Shown: positions 51,121 to 60,839, numbered from the stretch's first letter. The stretch: DNA of 64,000 nt from Dyadobacter pollutisoli (GCF_026625565.1 NZ_CP112998.1:6856501-6920500), one strand, 5' to 3'. The notes: a model not told the origin generated them from the letters alone. Translations and numbers: made by a program.

Positions 51121-52670
51121 AATCCGAAAAGTCCTCCGCCGGTTTTTCTCGTGCGGGTGGATTTTCCAAACAGCATTCCGAAAACGCCGCGAACTACCTC
51201 ACGACCAATTTGTTTGGCCAGAGGAGAATTCAATGCGTCGGCAATGACGCTTGTTTCTTCCTTTTGCTTTTTGGCTTCAACGACTTCCTCCTTCGCTTGC
51301 GCCTCTACTTTCGCATGCTCCTCCATTCTTTTGGTCAGCATTTCGTAAGCGCTTTCCGGGTCGAGCGGGTCTTTGTATTTCATGTAAAGATCGGACTGCT
51401 GGACATGCTTGTCATAATCAGCCTGCACCATTGGTCCCATAATGGACGTTGGCGGGAGCAAATGCGTCGCGGCCACTTCGGTAGGGATACCTTTTTCATT
51501 TAGTACCGTAATAAGTGCTTGTCCGATCCCCAATGTGGTCAGAATCTGGTCGATTGCGTAGTAGTCGGAGCGCGGGTAGGTTTTTACCGTTTGTTTTAAT
51601 GCGTCGGCATCCTGTGGCGTAAATGCTCTTAAAACGTGCTGTACCCTATTTCCCAGCTGAGAAAGTACCGATACCGGAACGTCCTGCGCCATTTGGGTGC
51701 AAAAGAAGATCCCTACGCCTTTGGAGCGGATCAGCCTTACTACCTGTTCGATCTGGTCAAGGAAAGCTTTTGGGGCGTCTTTAAACAATAAATGTGCCTC
51801 GTCGAGGAAGAATACCAGTTTGGGTTTGTCCAAATCACCTGCTTCCGGCAACTTCTGATACAGCTCTGCCAGCAGGCTCAACATGAAAGTTGAAAACAAT
51901 GCAGGCTTGTCCTGAACATCAGAAATGTTAAGCAGGCTGATCACACCCTGGCCGTCGACGCGATTGATGAGATCGGTAATGTCAAAAGATTTTTCACCAA
52001 AAATAGTACCTACACCCTGCTGCTCCAATGCAACGATTTTACGGAGGATCGTACCCGCCGTCGAAGTGGAAATGGTACCGTAGTCAGCTTTGATCTCGGC
52101 AGCGCCCGGACCTTCGGCGAGGTAGTTGAGCACTTTTTTCAGGTCATTCAAATCCACCATTGGCAGATCTTTATCGTCGGCATACTTGAAAAGAATGGCC
52201 AGTACGCCCGCCTGTGTCTCATTTAATTCAAATATCTTGGAAAGAAGAATAGGCCCGAATTCCAGAATTGTCGCACGCATCTGCGAGCCTTTTTGTCCGC
52301 TCAGCGAATATAGTTCGACTGGATATCCCTTTGGTTCAAAAACGGTTCCGAGTATCTGTGAACGTTCCTCCAATGCTGCATTGGTTTTGCCAGGCTGGGC
52401 TATACCCGACAAATCACCTTTAATGTCCGACATGAACACAGGCACACCCGCTGCGGAAAGCTGCTCTGCCAATACCTGTAATGTGCGGGTTTTTCCTGAT
52501 CCTGTGGCTCCTGCTACCAACCCGTGGCGGTTCATCATTCGCAGCGGCAGGCTTACTCTTGCTTCCCCGATAATCTCTCCGTCTAAAATAGCGGAGCCCA
52601 AACGAATTACCGGCTTGTCAGTTTGATATGATTTCTGAATTGCTGCAATAAATTGCTCTTTTTTCGACAC
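51117..52670 (-). CDS. HerA/DUF853-family ATPase
   Basis: 517-residue P-loop ATPase of the HerA-FtsK clade. Walker A is VAGATGSGKTRTLQVLAEQL (about residues 52-70), Walker B is LVFFLDEAHLLFKDAP, and a sensor-like segment GVGIFFCTQMAQDVP follows. The C-terminus has a charged coiled coil (EEHAKVEAQAKEEVVEAKKQK) and a Gly-rich end (TGGGLFGF). Annotated widely as a helicase of unknown role (DUF853/YjgR type). The start codon is GTG at 52670. No NurA-like partner lies nearby. Confidence 0.9.
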   Translation of the reverse strand: MSKKEQFIAAIQKSYQTDKPVIRLGSAILDGEIIGEARVSLPLRMMNRHGLVAGATGSGKTRTLQVLAEQLSAAGVPVFMSDIKGDLSGIAQPGKTNAALEERSQILGTVFEPKGYPVELYSLSGQKGSQMRATILEFGPILLSKIFELNETQAGVLAILFKYADDKDLPMVDLNDLKKVLNYLAEGPGAAEIKADYGTISTSTAGTILRKIVALEQQGVGTIFGEKSFDITDLINRVDGQGVISLLNISDVQDKPALFSTFMLSLLAELYQKLPEAGDLDKPKLVFFLDEAHLLFKDAPKAFLDQIEQVVRLIRSKGVGIFFCTQMAQDVPVSVLSQLGNRVQHVLRAFTPQDADALKQTVKTYPRSDYYAIDQILTTLGIGQALITVLNEKGIPTEVAATHLLPPTSIMGPMVQADYDKHVQQSDLYMKYKDPLDPESAYEMLTKRMEEHAKVEAQAKEEVVEAKKQKEETSVIADALNSPLAKQIGREVVRGVFGMLFGKSTRTRKTGGGLFGF

Positions 52671-52889
52671 AGTAATACAGGTTATAGTTTTCGACTTGTT
52701 AATTTACAAAAATTAAATGTTTCCGGTGGATTCCAAACCAATCACGGGAAAATTCCTGAAATGATAATCTTTCCAGATATTATATTACTTTTCGCACATC
52801 CTTGTATTTGCAAAATTTTATTAGGTATTTTGGTATGATCGCTTAACAATTATTCTGATTAATCAATTTAGATATAATACTTGCCATTT

Positions 52890-53906
52890 ATGCTTAGCCG
52901 AGTTGCCAATTCAATTTACTGGATGAACCGTTACATGGAGCGGGTTGAAAATTACGCCCGTTTCGTTGGAGTTAATTTTAATCTGGCATTGGATCTCCCT
53001 CCTGACGTAGACGAACAATGGGAACCTCTTCTGATTGCAACCGCTGATCATTATTTATTTTATAAGTATTATGATAAGCCGACGAAAGAGGATGTTATCC
53101 ATTTCATGACCTTCGACAAACGCAATCCTAATTCGATCATTAGCTGTCTTTACGAAGCGCGGGAAAATGCCCGCACGATCCGTGAGACGATTTCGAAGGA
53201 AATGTGGGAGAGTATCAATGAATTTTATCTGTCTATCCGCGGTACGTCGCCGGACAATTTCCGGAACATGGACCATATGCAGTCCTATTTTACAGATATC
53301 CGCAAAAGCTGCCAGCTTTTTCACGGTGTTGTGGATGCTTCCATTACGCGAAATGAGGCCTGGCATTTCGGACGCCTGGGACGGCATATAGAACGTGCAG
53401 ACAAATGCTCCCGCTTTCTTGACGTAAAATATTTTACTCTTTTGCAAGATGCCGGTACTTCTGGTTCTACATTGGACCTGATGCTTTGGACGGCGGTTCT
53501 GAAATCGGTGAGTGCATATAATATGTACCGGCAGACACATCGCGCATTGACGCCAATGAACATCGTTGCGTTTTTGATCCTGGACAAATTGTTCCCGAGA
53601 TCCATTGCCTACTGTGTGCGCCAGGCTGAACTGTCGTTATATGCCATCGCAGGATCGATTCCTGAGCGCGGGCATACCAATCCGGCGGAACGTGCATTGA
53701 GCAAGATCCGGAGTGAACTGGAATTCACAGACGTGGAAGACGTGTTCAAAATGGGCCTTCACGAATATCTGGACAAGTTTCAGACTAAGAATAACGAGGT
53801 GGACAATGCGATTTTTGATATGTATTTCGGTTTGGAAACCGGGCAGTCGCAAAGTCAGTCTCAGGGACAAACAACGGGACAATTTAAGACCCAGTGGATG
53901 AACTGA
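52890..53906 (+). CDS. Alpha-E domain protein (DUF403)
   Basis: 338 residues starting MLSRVANSIYWMNRYMERVENYARF, the canonical start of alpha-E proteins (a TTG nine bases upstream is ignored). The all-helical domain continues with LYEARENARTIRETIS, EMWESINEFYL, FGRLGRHIERADKCSRFLDV and FLILDKLFPRSIAYCVRQAE. The last 20 residues are Gln/Ser-rich. Alpha-E proteins usually accompany a circularly permuted ATP-grasp, a transglutaminase and the Anbu peptidase. Here only Anbu follows (51 nt later), so the set is incomplete. Confidence 0.92.
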   Translation: MLSRVANSIYWMNRYMERVENYARFVGVNFNLALDLPPDVDEQWEPLLIATADHYLFYKYYDKPTKEDVIHFMTFDKRNPNSIISCLYEARENARTIRETISKEMWESINEFYLSIRGTSPDNFRNMDHMQSYFTDIRKSCQLFHGVVDASITRNEAWHFGRLGRHIERADKCSRFLDVKYFTLLQDAGTSGSTLDLMLWTAVLKSVSAYNMYRQTHRALTPMNIVAFLILDKLFPRSIAYCVRQAELSLYAIAGSIPERGHTNPAERALSKIRSELEFTDVEDVFKMGLHEYLDKFQTKNNEVDNAIFDMYFGLETGQSQSQSQGQTTGQFKTQWMN

Positions 53907-53957
53907 ACAAACTTTTAATAACTTAGCGACCTATAACATTTGTAGCGCCGCAACGAC

Positions 53958-54698
53958 ATGACATATTGCCTTGGGATAAAAGTAGCAACGGGCCTCGTCG
54001 CCATTGCTGATACCCGCCTGACTTCCGGTACGGAGGTTTCAACGAATAAAAAGGTTTCCGTTTATCAATCAGAAAAGCATTCGATTTTCGTAATGACTTC
54101 CGGGTTGAGATCGGTCCGGGACAAAGCCATTACTTATTTCAAGGAAGTACTGGAAGAGCGTGATTCTTCATTCAACAAGCTATACAAGGCTGTTAATGCG
54201 CTCGGTGAACAGGTGCGGCGTGTGGCCGACGAGGACCGGAATGCATTGAATGCCGCCGGGCTTTCTTTTAATCTGTTTGCCATTATAGGCGGACAGCTTG
54301 AAAATGATAAGGAGCACAAGCTGTTCCTGTTATATCCGGAGGGAAACTGGGTGGAGGTAGGTGACGGTTCACCTTTTATTATCATTGGTAATTCGGGTTA
54401 TGGGAAACCGCTTCTTTACCGCAGCCTCAAATTTGATTCTTCCATGCAGGATGCCTTGAAAATAGGGTTCCTCTCGTTTGATTCTACGAGGGTAAGCTCC
54501 AATGATGTGGATTATCCGATAGATGTGGTGATGTATGAAAAGGACTCCTTTCAGATTGTCGAACACCGCTTTGAAAAAGATGACCTGGACTATGTAGGGA
54601 AGCAATGGAGTGCTTTGCTGAGCAATTCGGTTCAGAAACTACCTTTGGAATGGATGGATCCGGTTTTTAATAAAATGGAGATAACGTCATCAAACTGA
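53958..54698 (+). CDS. Anbu (proteasome-type) peptidase
   Basis: 246-residue Ntn hydrolase of the ancestral beta subunit family, which forms helical or ring-like proteasome-related assemblies. It begins MTYCLGIKVATGLVAIADTR: after removal of Met, Thr 2 would be the nucleophile, and Asp 18 and Lys 33-type residues (TNKKVSVY) fit the active site. Other features: FVMTSGLRSVRDKAI and IGNSGYGKPLLYRSL. In other bacteria Anbu occurs with alpha-E, ATP-grasp and transglutaminase genes, a set proposed to make and degrade a peptide tag or peptide product. Confidence 0.9.
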   Translation: MTYCLGIKVATGLVAIADTRLTSGTEVSTNKKVSVYQSEKHSIFVMTSGLRSVRDKAITYFKEVLEERDSSFNKLYKAVNALGEQVRRVADEDRNALNAAGLSFNLFAIIGGQLENDKEHKLFLLYPEGNWVEVGDGSPFIIIGNSGYGKPLLYRSLKFDSSMQDALKIGFLSFDSTRVSSNDVDYPIDVVMYEKDSFQIVEHRFEKDDLDYVGKQWSALLSNSVQKLPLEWMDPVFNKMEITSSN

Positions 54699-54840
54699 AT
54701 TCTTTCGCAACCTGTTTTTAATAATAATTCAATTCAAGATCAGAAAAATTACGCTGAACGTTAAGTGAGTGATGGGAATCCATAAACTCAAATGTTGCCG
54801 TTGTTTGAAGAAAATTCGGCTAGTAGAGAGGGAAATTTAG

Positions 54841-54848
54841 TATTTTTG
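54841..54848 (+). promoter_or_regulatory. Likely -7 promoter box of glmM
   Basis: TATTTTTG matches TAnnTTTG, 29 nt before the GTG start of glmM. No clear -33 element. Confidence 0.5.
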
Positions 54849-54877
54849 CAACCAAACAAAAAGAGGAATTCTAGATC

Positions 54878-56281
54878 GTGACGTTAATTAAATCTATCTC
54901 AGGAATCAGAGGTATCGTGGGTGGAAAATCGGGTGAGGCGCTGACTCCGATTGATGTTGTGAAGTTTGCAGCTGCATACGGAACATGGCTGAGGCGTACA
55001 AATCCACAAAATTTAAAGGTCGTTATTGGCAGAGATGCCAGGCTTTCCGGTGAAATGGTTAGCCGTCTGGTCGCAGGTACATTACAGGGAGTAGGGCTTC
55101 ATGTGCTGGATCTGGGCCTTTCAACCACACCTACCGTTGAGATAGCAGTTACCGCAGAGAACGCCGCAGGAGGTATTATTTTGACTGCGAGCCACAATCC
55201 GATCCAATGGAATGCCCTCAAACTTTTGAACCACGACGGTGAATTTATTTCAGAAGCCGACGGTGAAGAAGTACTGAGAATTGCGGATGAAGAAGACTTT
55301 GTTTTTGTTGATGTAAAGAAATTAGGAAGTTACAGCACCGACGATACGTACCTCCAAAAGCACATTGATCAGGTGCTTGCATTGGCTTTGGTCGATGTGG
55401 AGGCAATTAAAAATGCAAATTTCAGAATTGTTGTTGACGCAGTCAATTCTACCGGTGGGATCGTCGTTCCAATGTTGCTTGAAGCACTTGGAGTATCTCC
55501 CAAAAACATAAAAAAGCTTAACTGCGAGCCGACGGGCAACTTTGCCCATAATCCTGAGCCACTTCCGGAACATCTTCGGGAAATCAGCAAAGAGTTAAAT
55601 AATGGTGCATTCAATCTTGGTATCGTCGTAGATCCGGATGTAGACCGACTTGCGCTGATGTGCGAGGATGGTACTCCTTTCGGCGAAGAGTATACATTGG
55701 TCGCAGTTGCTGACTACGTTCTTAAAAACACACCGGGGAACACCGTTTCCAATCTTTCGTCCACAGCTGCATTGCGTGATGTGACGGTGAAAGCTGGCGG
55801 TAAATACTTCGCTTCTGCAGTGGGAGAGGTGAATGTTGTCAATATGATGAAGGCTAACCATGCTGTCATCGGAGGCGAAGGGAATGGCGGGGTGATTTAT
55901 CCTGAAAGTCATTACGGACGAGATGCATTGGTTGGAATCGCTTTGTTCCTGACACATTTGGCCAAATTTGGCAAAACGGCCTCTGTTTTGCGTAGGTCCT
56001 ACCCCAACTACTATATTTCTAAAAACAAAATTGAACTCACGCCCGATATTAGTGTTGATAACATATTGAGCCGCATTCAAACGAGATATTCCAAGCAGCC
56101 ATTGAACACAATCGACGGCGTAAGGATCGAATTTGACAGAGAATGGGTTCATTTACGTAAATCAAACACGGAACCGATCATCAGGATTTATTCGGAATCG
56201 GAGACACAAACCACGGCGATCAACCTCGCGAACAAGATTATTTCTGACATCAAGGAGATTATCTCCGAGCCTAAGAAATAA
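54878..56281 (+). CDS. glmM: Phosphoglucosamine mutase
   Basis: Interconverts glucosamine 6- and 1-phosphate on the way to UDP-GlcNAc. The 467-residue protein shows the four-domain phosphohexomutase plan: FGTSGIRG-like ISGIRGIVGG at the start, the phosphoserine loop ILTASHNPIQWNALKLL (about residue 103), the Mg motif VVDPDVDRLALMCEDG, the sugar loop IGGEGNGGVIYPESHYGRDAL and the phosphate loop KSNTEPIIRIYSES. The start codon is GTG. A phosphomannomutase role is not excluded by motifs alone. Followed 37 nt later by the cysteine desulfurase. Confidence 0.92.
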   Translation: MTLIKSISGIRGIVGGKSGEALTPIDVVKFAAAYGTWLRRTNPQNLKVVIGRDARLSGEMVSRLVAGTLQGVGLHVLDLGLSTTPTVEIAVTAENAAGGIILTASHNPIQWNALKLLNHDGEFISEADGEEVLRIADEEDFVFVDVKKLGSYSTDDTYLQKHIDQVLALALVDVEAIKNANFRIVVDAVNSTGGIVVPMLLEALGVSPKNIKKLNCEPTGNFAHNPEPLPEHLREISKELNNGAFNLGIVVDPDVDRLALMCEDGTPFGEEYTLVAVADYVLKNTPGNTVSNLSSTAALRDVTVKAGGKYFASAVGEVNVVNMMKANHAVIGGEGNGGVIYPESHYGRDALVGIALFLTHLAKFGKTASVLRRSYPNYYISKNKIELTPDISVDNILSRIQTRYSKQPLNTIDGVRIEFDREWVHLRKSNTEPIIRIYSESETQTTAINLANKIISDIKEIISEPKK

Positions 56282-56318
56282 AGCTTCGACGACGGATTGA
56301 TTGAAATTAATTGAAAAA

Positions 56319-57467
56319 ATGAAAGCCTATTTGGACAATGCGGCGACTACACGACTGGACCCTGAGGTACTGGAAGTGATGTTACCGCTGATGACCGAGC
56401 AATTCGGCAACCCGTCTTCTATCCATTCTTATGGCCGGGCTGTACGTTCGGCGATTGAGCGGGCCAGGAAGAACATTGCAGCGATATTGAATGCAGCTCC
56501 CGCTGAGATATTTTTCACTTCGGGTGGTACTGAGGCTGATAATACCGCCATTCGTTCCACCATTGAAACGCTGGGTCTGAAACATGCCATCACTTCCCGT
56601 ATTGAGCACCACGCAGTGTTACATACCCTTGAATACCTTAAAAAAACAGGGCAGATAGAGCTGAGCTTTGTCAATCTGAACGACAAGGGGGAAGTTGATC
56701 TGGCTCATCTTGAAACATTACTGGCGTCGAATTCACGTTCATTGGTTTCATTAATGCATGGGAACAATGAAATAGGGAATTTGCTGGATCTGAATGCGGC
56801 AGGGGACATCTGTGAGAGGTATAATGCAGTGTTTCATAGTGACACCGTTCAAACAATGGGTCATTACAGGCACGATCTGCAGCAGTTGAAAACAAATTTC
56901 ATTGTTGGCGCAGCCCACAAATTCAATGGACCCAAAGGCATTGGATTCTTATATGTAAGGCCTGGCATTAAAATAGCACCTTTCGTACATGGGGGCGCGC
57001 AGGAACGTAACATGCGCGGCGGTACTGAGAATATTTACGGGATAGTAGGCCTCGCGAAAGCACTGGAAATCGCCTACCGTGATATGGATGAGCATCGCAG
57101 CCACATTGAAGGCCTGAAAACACGCATGATCGAAAAGCTGAGAGACAGCATTGACGGGATAACTTTCAATGGAAATTCCGACCAGCTGGACAAAAGTTTG
57201 TACACAGTGCTAAGCGTGAGCCTTCCACCGTCCGATATCAGCGATATGCTGTTGTTTAACATGGATATTGCAGGTATAGCAGTTTCAGGAGGCAGTGCCT
57301 GTTCCAGTGGCACGGAAATTGGGTCTCATGTGCTCACAGAGCTCAAAATCGATGAAAACCGGGCGAACGTGCGCTTCTCCTTTGGGAAATATAATACGGA
57401 AGAAGAAATTGATTATGCCGTGCATACGCTTTCAGAACTTTATAAGAAAGAAGGTGTAACACTATAA
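56319..57467 (+). CDS. Cysteine desulfurase (IscS/NifS type)
   Basis: 382-residue PLP enzyme that takes sulfur from cysteine for Fe-S clusters, thiamine or tRNA. It begins MKAYLDNAATTRLDPEVLE (the ATG at 56319 fits the family; a TTG at 56301 adds six residues). Motifs: FGNPSSIHSYGR, FTSGGTEADNTAI, SLMHGNNEIGNLLDL, the PLP lysine in GAAHKFNGPKGIGFLYV and the catalytic Cys in SGGSACSSGTE. No IscU or other sulfur-transfer gene is adjacent. Convergent with hemH. Confidence 0.94.
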   Translation: MKAYLDNAATTRLDPEVLEVMLPLMTEQFGNPSSIHSYGRAVRSAIERARKNIAAILNAAPAEIFFTSGGTEADNTAIRSTIETLGLKHAITSRIEHHAVLHTLEYLKKTGQIELSFVNLNDKGEVDLAHLETLLASNSRSLVSLMHGNNEIGNLLDLNAAGDICERYNAVFHSDTVQTMGHYRHDLQQLKTNFIVGAAHKFNGPKGIGFLYVRPGIKIAPFVHGGAQERNMRGGTENIYGIVGLAKALEIAYRDMDEHRSHIEGLKTRMIEKLRDSIDGITFNGNSDQLDKSLYTVLSVSLPPSDISDMLLFNMDIAGIAVSGGSACSSGTEIGSHVLTELKIDENRANVRFSFGKYNTEEEIDYAVHTLSELYKKEGVTL

Positions 57468-57471
57468 AGCC

Positions 57472-57506
57472 AAAAATCCGGCGCCTGATCAGGCTGCCGG
57501 ATTTTT
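57472..57506. terminator. Bidirectional terminator overlapping the hemH 3' end
   Basis: AAAAATCCGGC (57472-57482) and GCCGGATTTTT (57496-57506) pair; inside lies GCCTGATCAGGC, itself a palindrome. The last codons and stop of hemH (57489 onward, minus) are part of the hairpin, which also ends the desulfurase transcript. Confidence 0.85.
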
Positions 57507-58562
57507 GATGATATCTTCCAAAGCTTCAATCCAGATGTCACTGTCGTTGAGACTTTCTACCAACTGCCAGTGTTCTCCTCCCTCTTTTTCAAAAAGCTCT
57601 TTATATTCTTCGCCCACTTCAATGGTCGTTTCGAGGCAGTCTGCGACGAAAGCCGGTGAAAATGCCAGGGCACTCTTTACGCCTTTTTTGGTTAGTTCCG
57701 GTATTACTTCGTCGGTATAGGGTTTAATCCAAGGATTTTTCCCCAATCTTGACTGAAAACAGGTGGTATACTTCCCTTCCGGAATTCCCATTCCTTTGAC
57801 TAACAGCCGCGTTGTTTCAAAACATTGGGCACGATAGCAATGCTGATTTCTGTGATCTAATGTGTCGCAGCAAGATCCGAACTGGCAAAAACTTTTGGTC
57901 ACATCGCCTTTTGTAATTTGCCTCTCCGGTAGTCCGTGGTAGCTGAACACGAAATGATCGAATTCACGCTCAGCCATGTATTTTTTACCAAGATCAACAA
58001 AACCCTTGATGAATTTGGGATGTTCCAAAAACCGGTTTACAAACCTGATCTCAGGCAATACTTCCCAGTCCTTCACCACCCGCATTACTTCTTTATACAC
58101 CGAACCCGTTGATGCAGAAGCATATTGCGGGAAGAAAGGCACTACAATAATATCTGTGAGACATTCTTTCCTTAAGGCTTTCAAACCATTTTCAATGCTC
58201 GGGCTTTGGTAACGCATGGCTAGCTCTACGATGTAATTTTCACCCAGCGCCTTTTGCAATTTGTCTTTAACCGAAAACCCGTAAGTTTTCAATGGTGAGC
58301 CATCCGGTCTCCAAAGCTGTTTGTAAACTTTTGCCGATTTTGGTGCCCGGAACGGCGCAATGATGAGGTTAATGAGCAGCCAGCGATTGATATAAGGAAT
58401 GTCAATAACCCTTTCGTCCATTAAAAACTGACGCAGATATTTGCGAACGTCAGGCACTGATGGGCTGTCCGGCGTACCCAGGTTTACAATTAAGACGCCT
58501 GTTTTACGGATTGAACTGACAGTTGTTGTATCGAAAGGCTGGGTCAATGTTGCGGTACTCAT
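57489..58562 (-). CDS. hemH: Ferrochelatase
   Basis: Inserts ferrous iron into protoporphyrin IX, the last step of protoheme synthesis. 357 residues from ATG 58562 (an upstream extension to 58706 is not conserved). Family motifs: TGVLIVNLGTPDSPSVPDVRKYLRQFL, VIDIPYINRWLL, FPQYASASTGSVYKEVM, the catalytic histidine in HFVFSYHGLPERQI, and YTTCFQSRLGKNPWIKPYTDE. A cysteine-rich stretch (CQFGSCCDTLDHRNQHCYRAQC) could be an Fe-S or metal site, as in some ferrochelatases. Downstream of the arginine cluster on the same strand (70-nt gap). Confidence 0.95.
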   Translation of the reverse strand: MSTATLTQPFDTTTVSSIRKTGVLIVNLGTPDSPSVPDVRKYLRQFLMDERVIDIPYINRWLLINLIIAPFRAPKSAKVYKQLWRPDGSPLKTYGFSVKDKLQKALGENYIVELAMRYQSPSIENGLKALRKECLTDIIVVPFFPQYASASTGSVYKEVMRVVKDWEVLPEIRFVNRFLEHPKFIKGFVDLGKKYMAEREFDHFVFSYHGLPERQITKGDVTKSFCQFGSCCDTLDHRNQHCYRAQCFETTRLLVKGMGIPEGKYTTCFQSRLGKNPWIKPYTDEVIPELTKKGVKSALAFSPAFVADCLETTIEVGEEYKELFEKEGGEHWQLVESLNDSDIWIEALEDIIKNPAA

Positions 58563-58632
58563 TACAGGTAATATTTTTATTACTGGAAACAGGGTGAATG
58601 AAAACCGTTTCCATAGATTAATTCTATGTTTG

Positions 58633-59586
58633 TTAATGCTGCATTCCAAGCAAAACCTCACGTAAAGCTGCCTGTGCAGACCATTCACGGTTGGCGGCTT
58701 GCTCAATCACCAGTGATCTAGGGCCATCCAGCACTTCGTCGGCGACTTTCATGTTGCGGCGAACGGGCAGGCAATGCATAAATTTGCCATTATCTGTCAG
58801 TGCCATTTTTGCTTCCGTGATCATCCACGACGGATCGCTGGTTAATACCTGGCCATAATTCGAGTAAGACGACCAGTTTTTGCCATATACAAAATCCGCG
58901 CCTTCCAATGCTTTGTCCTGATCGTAAATAACCTGACCTTTTCCAACGAACTGGGGAGCCAGATCATAACCTTCCGGATGCGTAATAACCAACTCAACAT
59001 CCATCGGGTTCATCCACTCGCAAAACGAGTTTGCTACTGCCTGAGGCAATGCTTTGAAGTGTGGTAACCAGGTTAAAACTACTTTTGGACGCTGTTTAAG
59101 TTTAAATTCTTCGATCGTAATGCAGTCAGCCAAGGATTGCAATGGGTGTCGTGTCGCAGATTCTAAATTGACGATAGGTACCTGAGCGTATTTTTTAAAC
59201 TGCTGAAAAATAATTTCAGAGTAATCTTTTTCGCGATCCTGTAAGCCCGCGAAAGAACGTATGCCGATAATGTCACAGTAGCTTCCAATCACGGCCGCAG
59301 CCTCCTTAACGTGTTCAGCTTTGTCGCCATTCATGATCACACCTTCCTCCATTTCCAGCCCCCAGCCATCCTGACCGACATTCATTGTAATCACATTCAG
59401 GCCGAGATTTTGTGCAGCTTTTTGTGTACTGATCCTGGTCCTTAAACTTGAATTGAAGAAAAGAAGTCCGATGGTTTTGTTTTTCCCCAGCTCACTGTCG
59501 CCAAATGGATTTCGCTTCGCAGCAATTCCGCTTGAAATGAGTTGGTTAAGGTCTGTAACGTCGTCTATGGAAAGGAAGTGTTTCAT
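58633..59586 (-). CDS. argF': N-succinyl- (or N-acetyl-) ornithine carbamoyltransferase
   Basis: 317 residues of the carbamoyltransferase family. Carbamoyl phosphate site FFNSSLRTRISTQKA; HCLPVRR near the C-terminus (residue 280). The 80s loop reads IMNGDKAEHVKEA. In Bacteroides SOTCase a proline stands at this position, whereas N-acetylornithine enzymes have glutamate; small residues there were shown to favour N-succinylornithine. With Ala at residue 90 this enzyme probably uses the succinylated substrate. Last gene of the arginine cluster before hemH. Confidence 0.93.
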   Translation of the reverse strand: MKHFLSIDDVTDLNQLISSGIAAKRNPFGDSELGKNKTIGLLFFNSSLRTRISTQKAAQNLGLNVITMNVGQDGWGLEMEEGVIMNGDKAEHVKEAAAVIGSYCDIIGIRSFAGLQDREKDYSEIIFQQFKKYAQVPIVNLESATRHPLQSLADCITIEEFKLKQRPKVVLTWLPHFKALPQAVANSFCEWMNPMDVELVITHPEGYDLAPQFVGKGQVIYDQDKALEGADFVYGKNWSSYSNYGQVLTSDPSWMITEAKMALTDNGKFMHCLPVRRNMKVADEVLDGPRSLVIEQAANREWSAQAALREVLLGMQH

Positions 59587-59661
59587 TCAGTTAGGAATTC
59601 TGACATGTCTCAGGAGTTGTTCTGAAACCGGTTATAGCAATATTTAGGTGTTAAGTTTAGA

Positions 59662-60798
59662 TCAAACGGTGGCGACTGATACCTCTTTTTTCAATGCTTC
59701 AAGGAAAAGATCAGCCTCTTCTTTGCCCAGGGTAAGCGACGGTAACAAACGAATGGTGTTGGCACCCGCTACTCCGGTAAACATTTTATGCTCGAACAAA
59801 AGTTTGTTTCGAAGGTCCTTAACCGGGAAGTCAAATTCAATACCGATCATTAATCCACGTCCTCTGAGTTCCTTATATCCTCCGATTTCCTCGATTCCCT
59901 TCAAAAGGTAGTCTCCGATTTTCGCAGCATTTTCGATCAGATTATCATTTTTCATGATATCCAGTACTGCAACTCCGGCGGCACAAGCCAAATGGTTTCC
60001 TCCGAAAGTGGTACCCAGTAATCCGTAGCTGGCTTTGAATTTGGGAGAGATCAGAATTCCGCCGATCGGGAATCCGTTACCCATTCCTTTGGCCATCGAC
60101 ATAATGTCCGGCTCTATCCCGCTGAACTGATGCGAGAAGAATTTTCCGGTACGTCCATAGCCACATTGCACGCTGTCGAGAATGAGGATCGCGCCTGTCT
60201 CGTCACATTTACGTCTTAATGTTTGCAGGAATTCATCCGTGGAAACATTAATTCCGCCAACGCCCTGGATTCCTTCTACAATTACCGCGCAAACTTCGTC
60301 AGTAATACCGTTTTCAGCCGACTCCACGTCGTTGAAAGGAAGGAATGTAACGTGTTTATTGTAATTGATCGGGGCAACAATGGACGCATCGTCAGTAGCG
60401 GCCACTGCGCCGGCAGTACGTCCGTGGAATGATTTGGTGAACGATATTACTTTGGTTCTTCCGTTATGAAATGAAGCCAGTTTCAATGCATTTTCATTCG
60501 CCTCAGCTCCTGAGTTACAGAGAAACAGCTTGTAATCGGGGTAGCCCGAAAGTTCTCCCAATTTTTCAGCCAACTCTTCCTGCAATGATATTTTGACGGA
60601 ATTGGAATAAAAGCTGATCGCATTAAGCTGCTTGGTCAGCATATCCACGTAATATGGATTGCAATGTCCCACTGAAATTACGGCATGTCCGCCATAAAGA
60701 TCGAGGTACTTGGTGCCATTCTGATCCCACAAATAACTTCCCCGAGCCTTTACCGGCTCTATATCGTAAATTGGATAAACATCAAATAAATGTGACAT
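59662..60798 (-). CDS. argD: N-acyl-ornithine aminotransferase (ArgD-like)
   Basis: 378-residue class III PLP aminotransferase. Motifs: FDVYPIYDIEPVKARGSYLWDQNG, GHAVISVGHCNPYYVDML, CNSGAEANENALKLA, KSFHGRTAGAVAATD, DSVQCGYGRTGKFFSHQ, the PLP lysine in MSMAKGMGNGFPIGG and TTFGGNHLACAAG. It converts N-acylglutamate semialdehyde to N-acylornithine. 41 nt after argC and 75 nt before the carbamoyltransferase. Given that enzyme's SOTCase-like loop, succinylated intermediates are likely. Confidence 0.93.
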   Translation of the reverse strand: MSHLFDVYPIYDIEPVKARGSYLWDQNGTKYLDLYGGHAVISVGHCNPYYVDMLTKQLNAISFYSNSVKISLQEELAEKLGELSGYPDYKLFLCNSGAEANENALKLASFHNGRTKVISFTKSFHGRTAGAVAATDDASIVAPINYNKHVTFLPFNDVESAENGITDEVCAVIVEGIQGVGGINVSTDEFLQTLRRKCDETGAILILDSVQCGYGRTGKFFSHQFSGIEPDIMSMAKGMGNGFPIGGILISPKFKASYGLLGTTFGGNHLACAAGVAVLDIMKNDNLIENAAKIGDYLLKGIEEIGGYKELRGRGLMIGIEFDFPVKDLRNKLLFEHKMFTGVAGANTIRLLPSLTLGKEEADLFLEALKKEVSVATV

Positions 60799-60839
60799 CT
60801 TGGTATTTCAATTAATGTGGTATTGTCCTAATTAATAGA

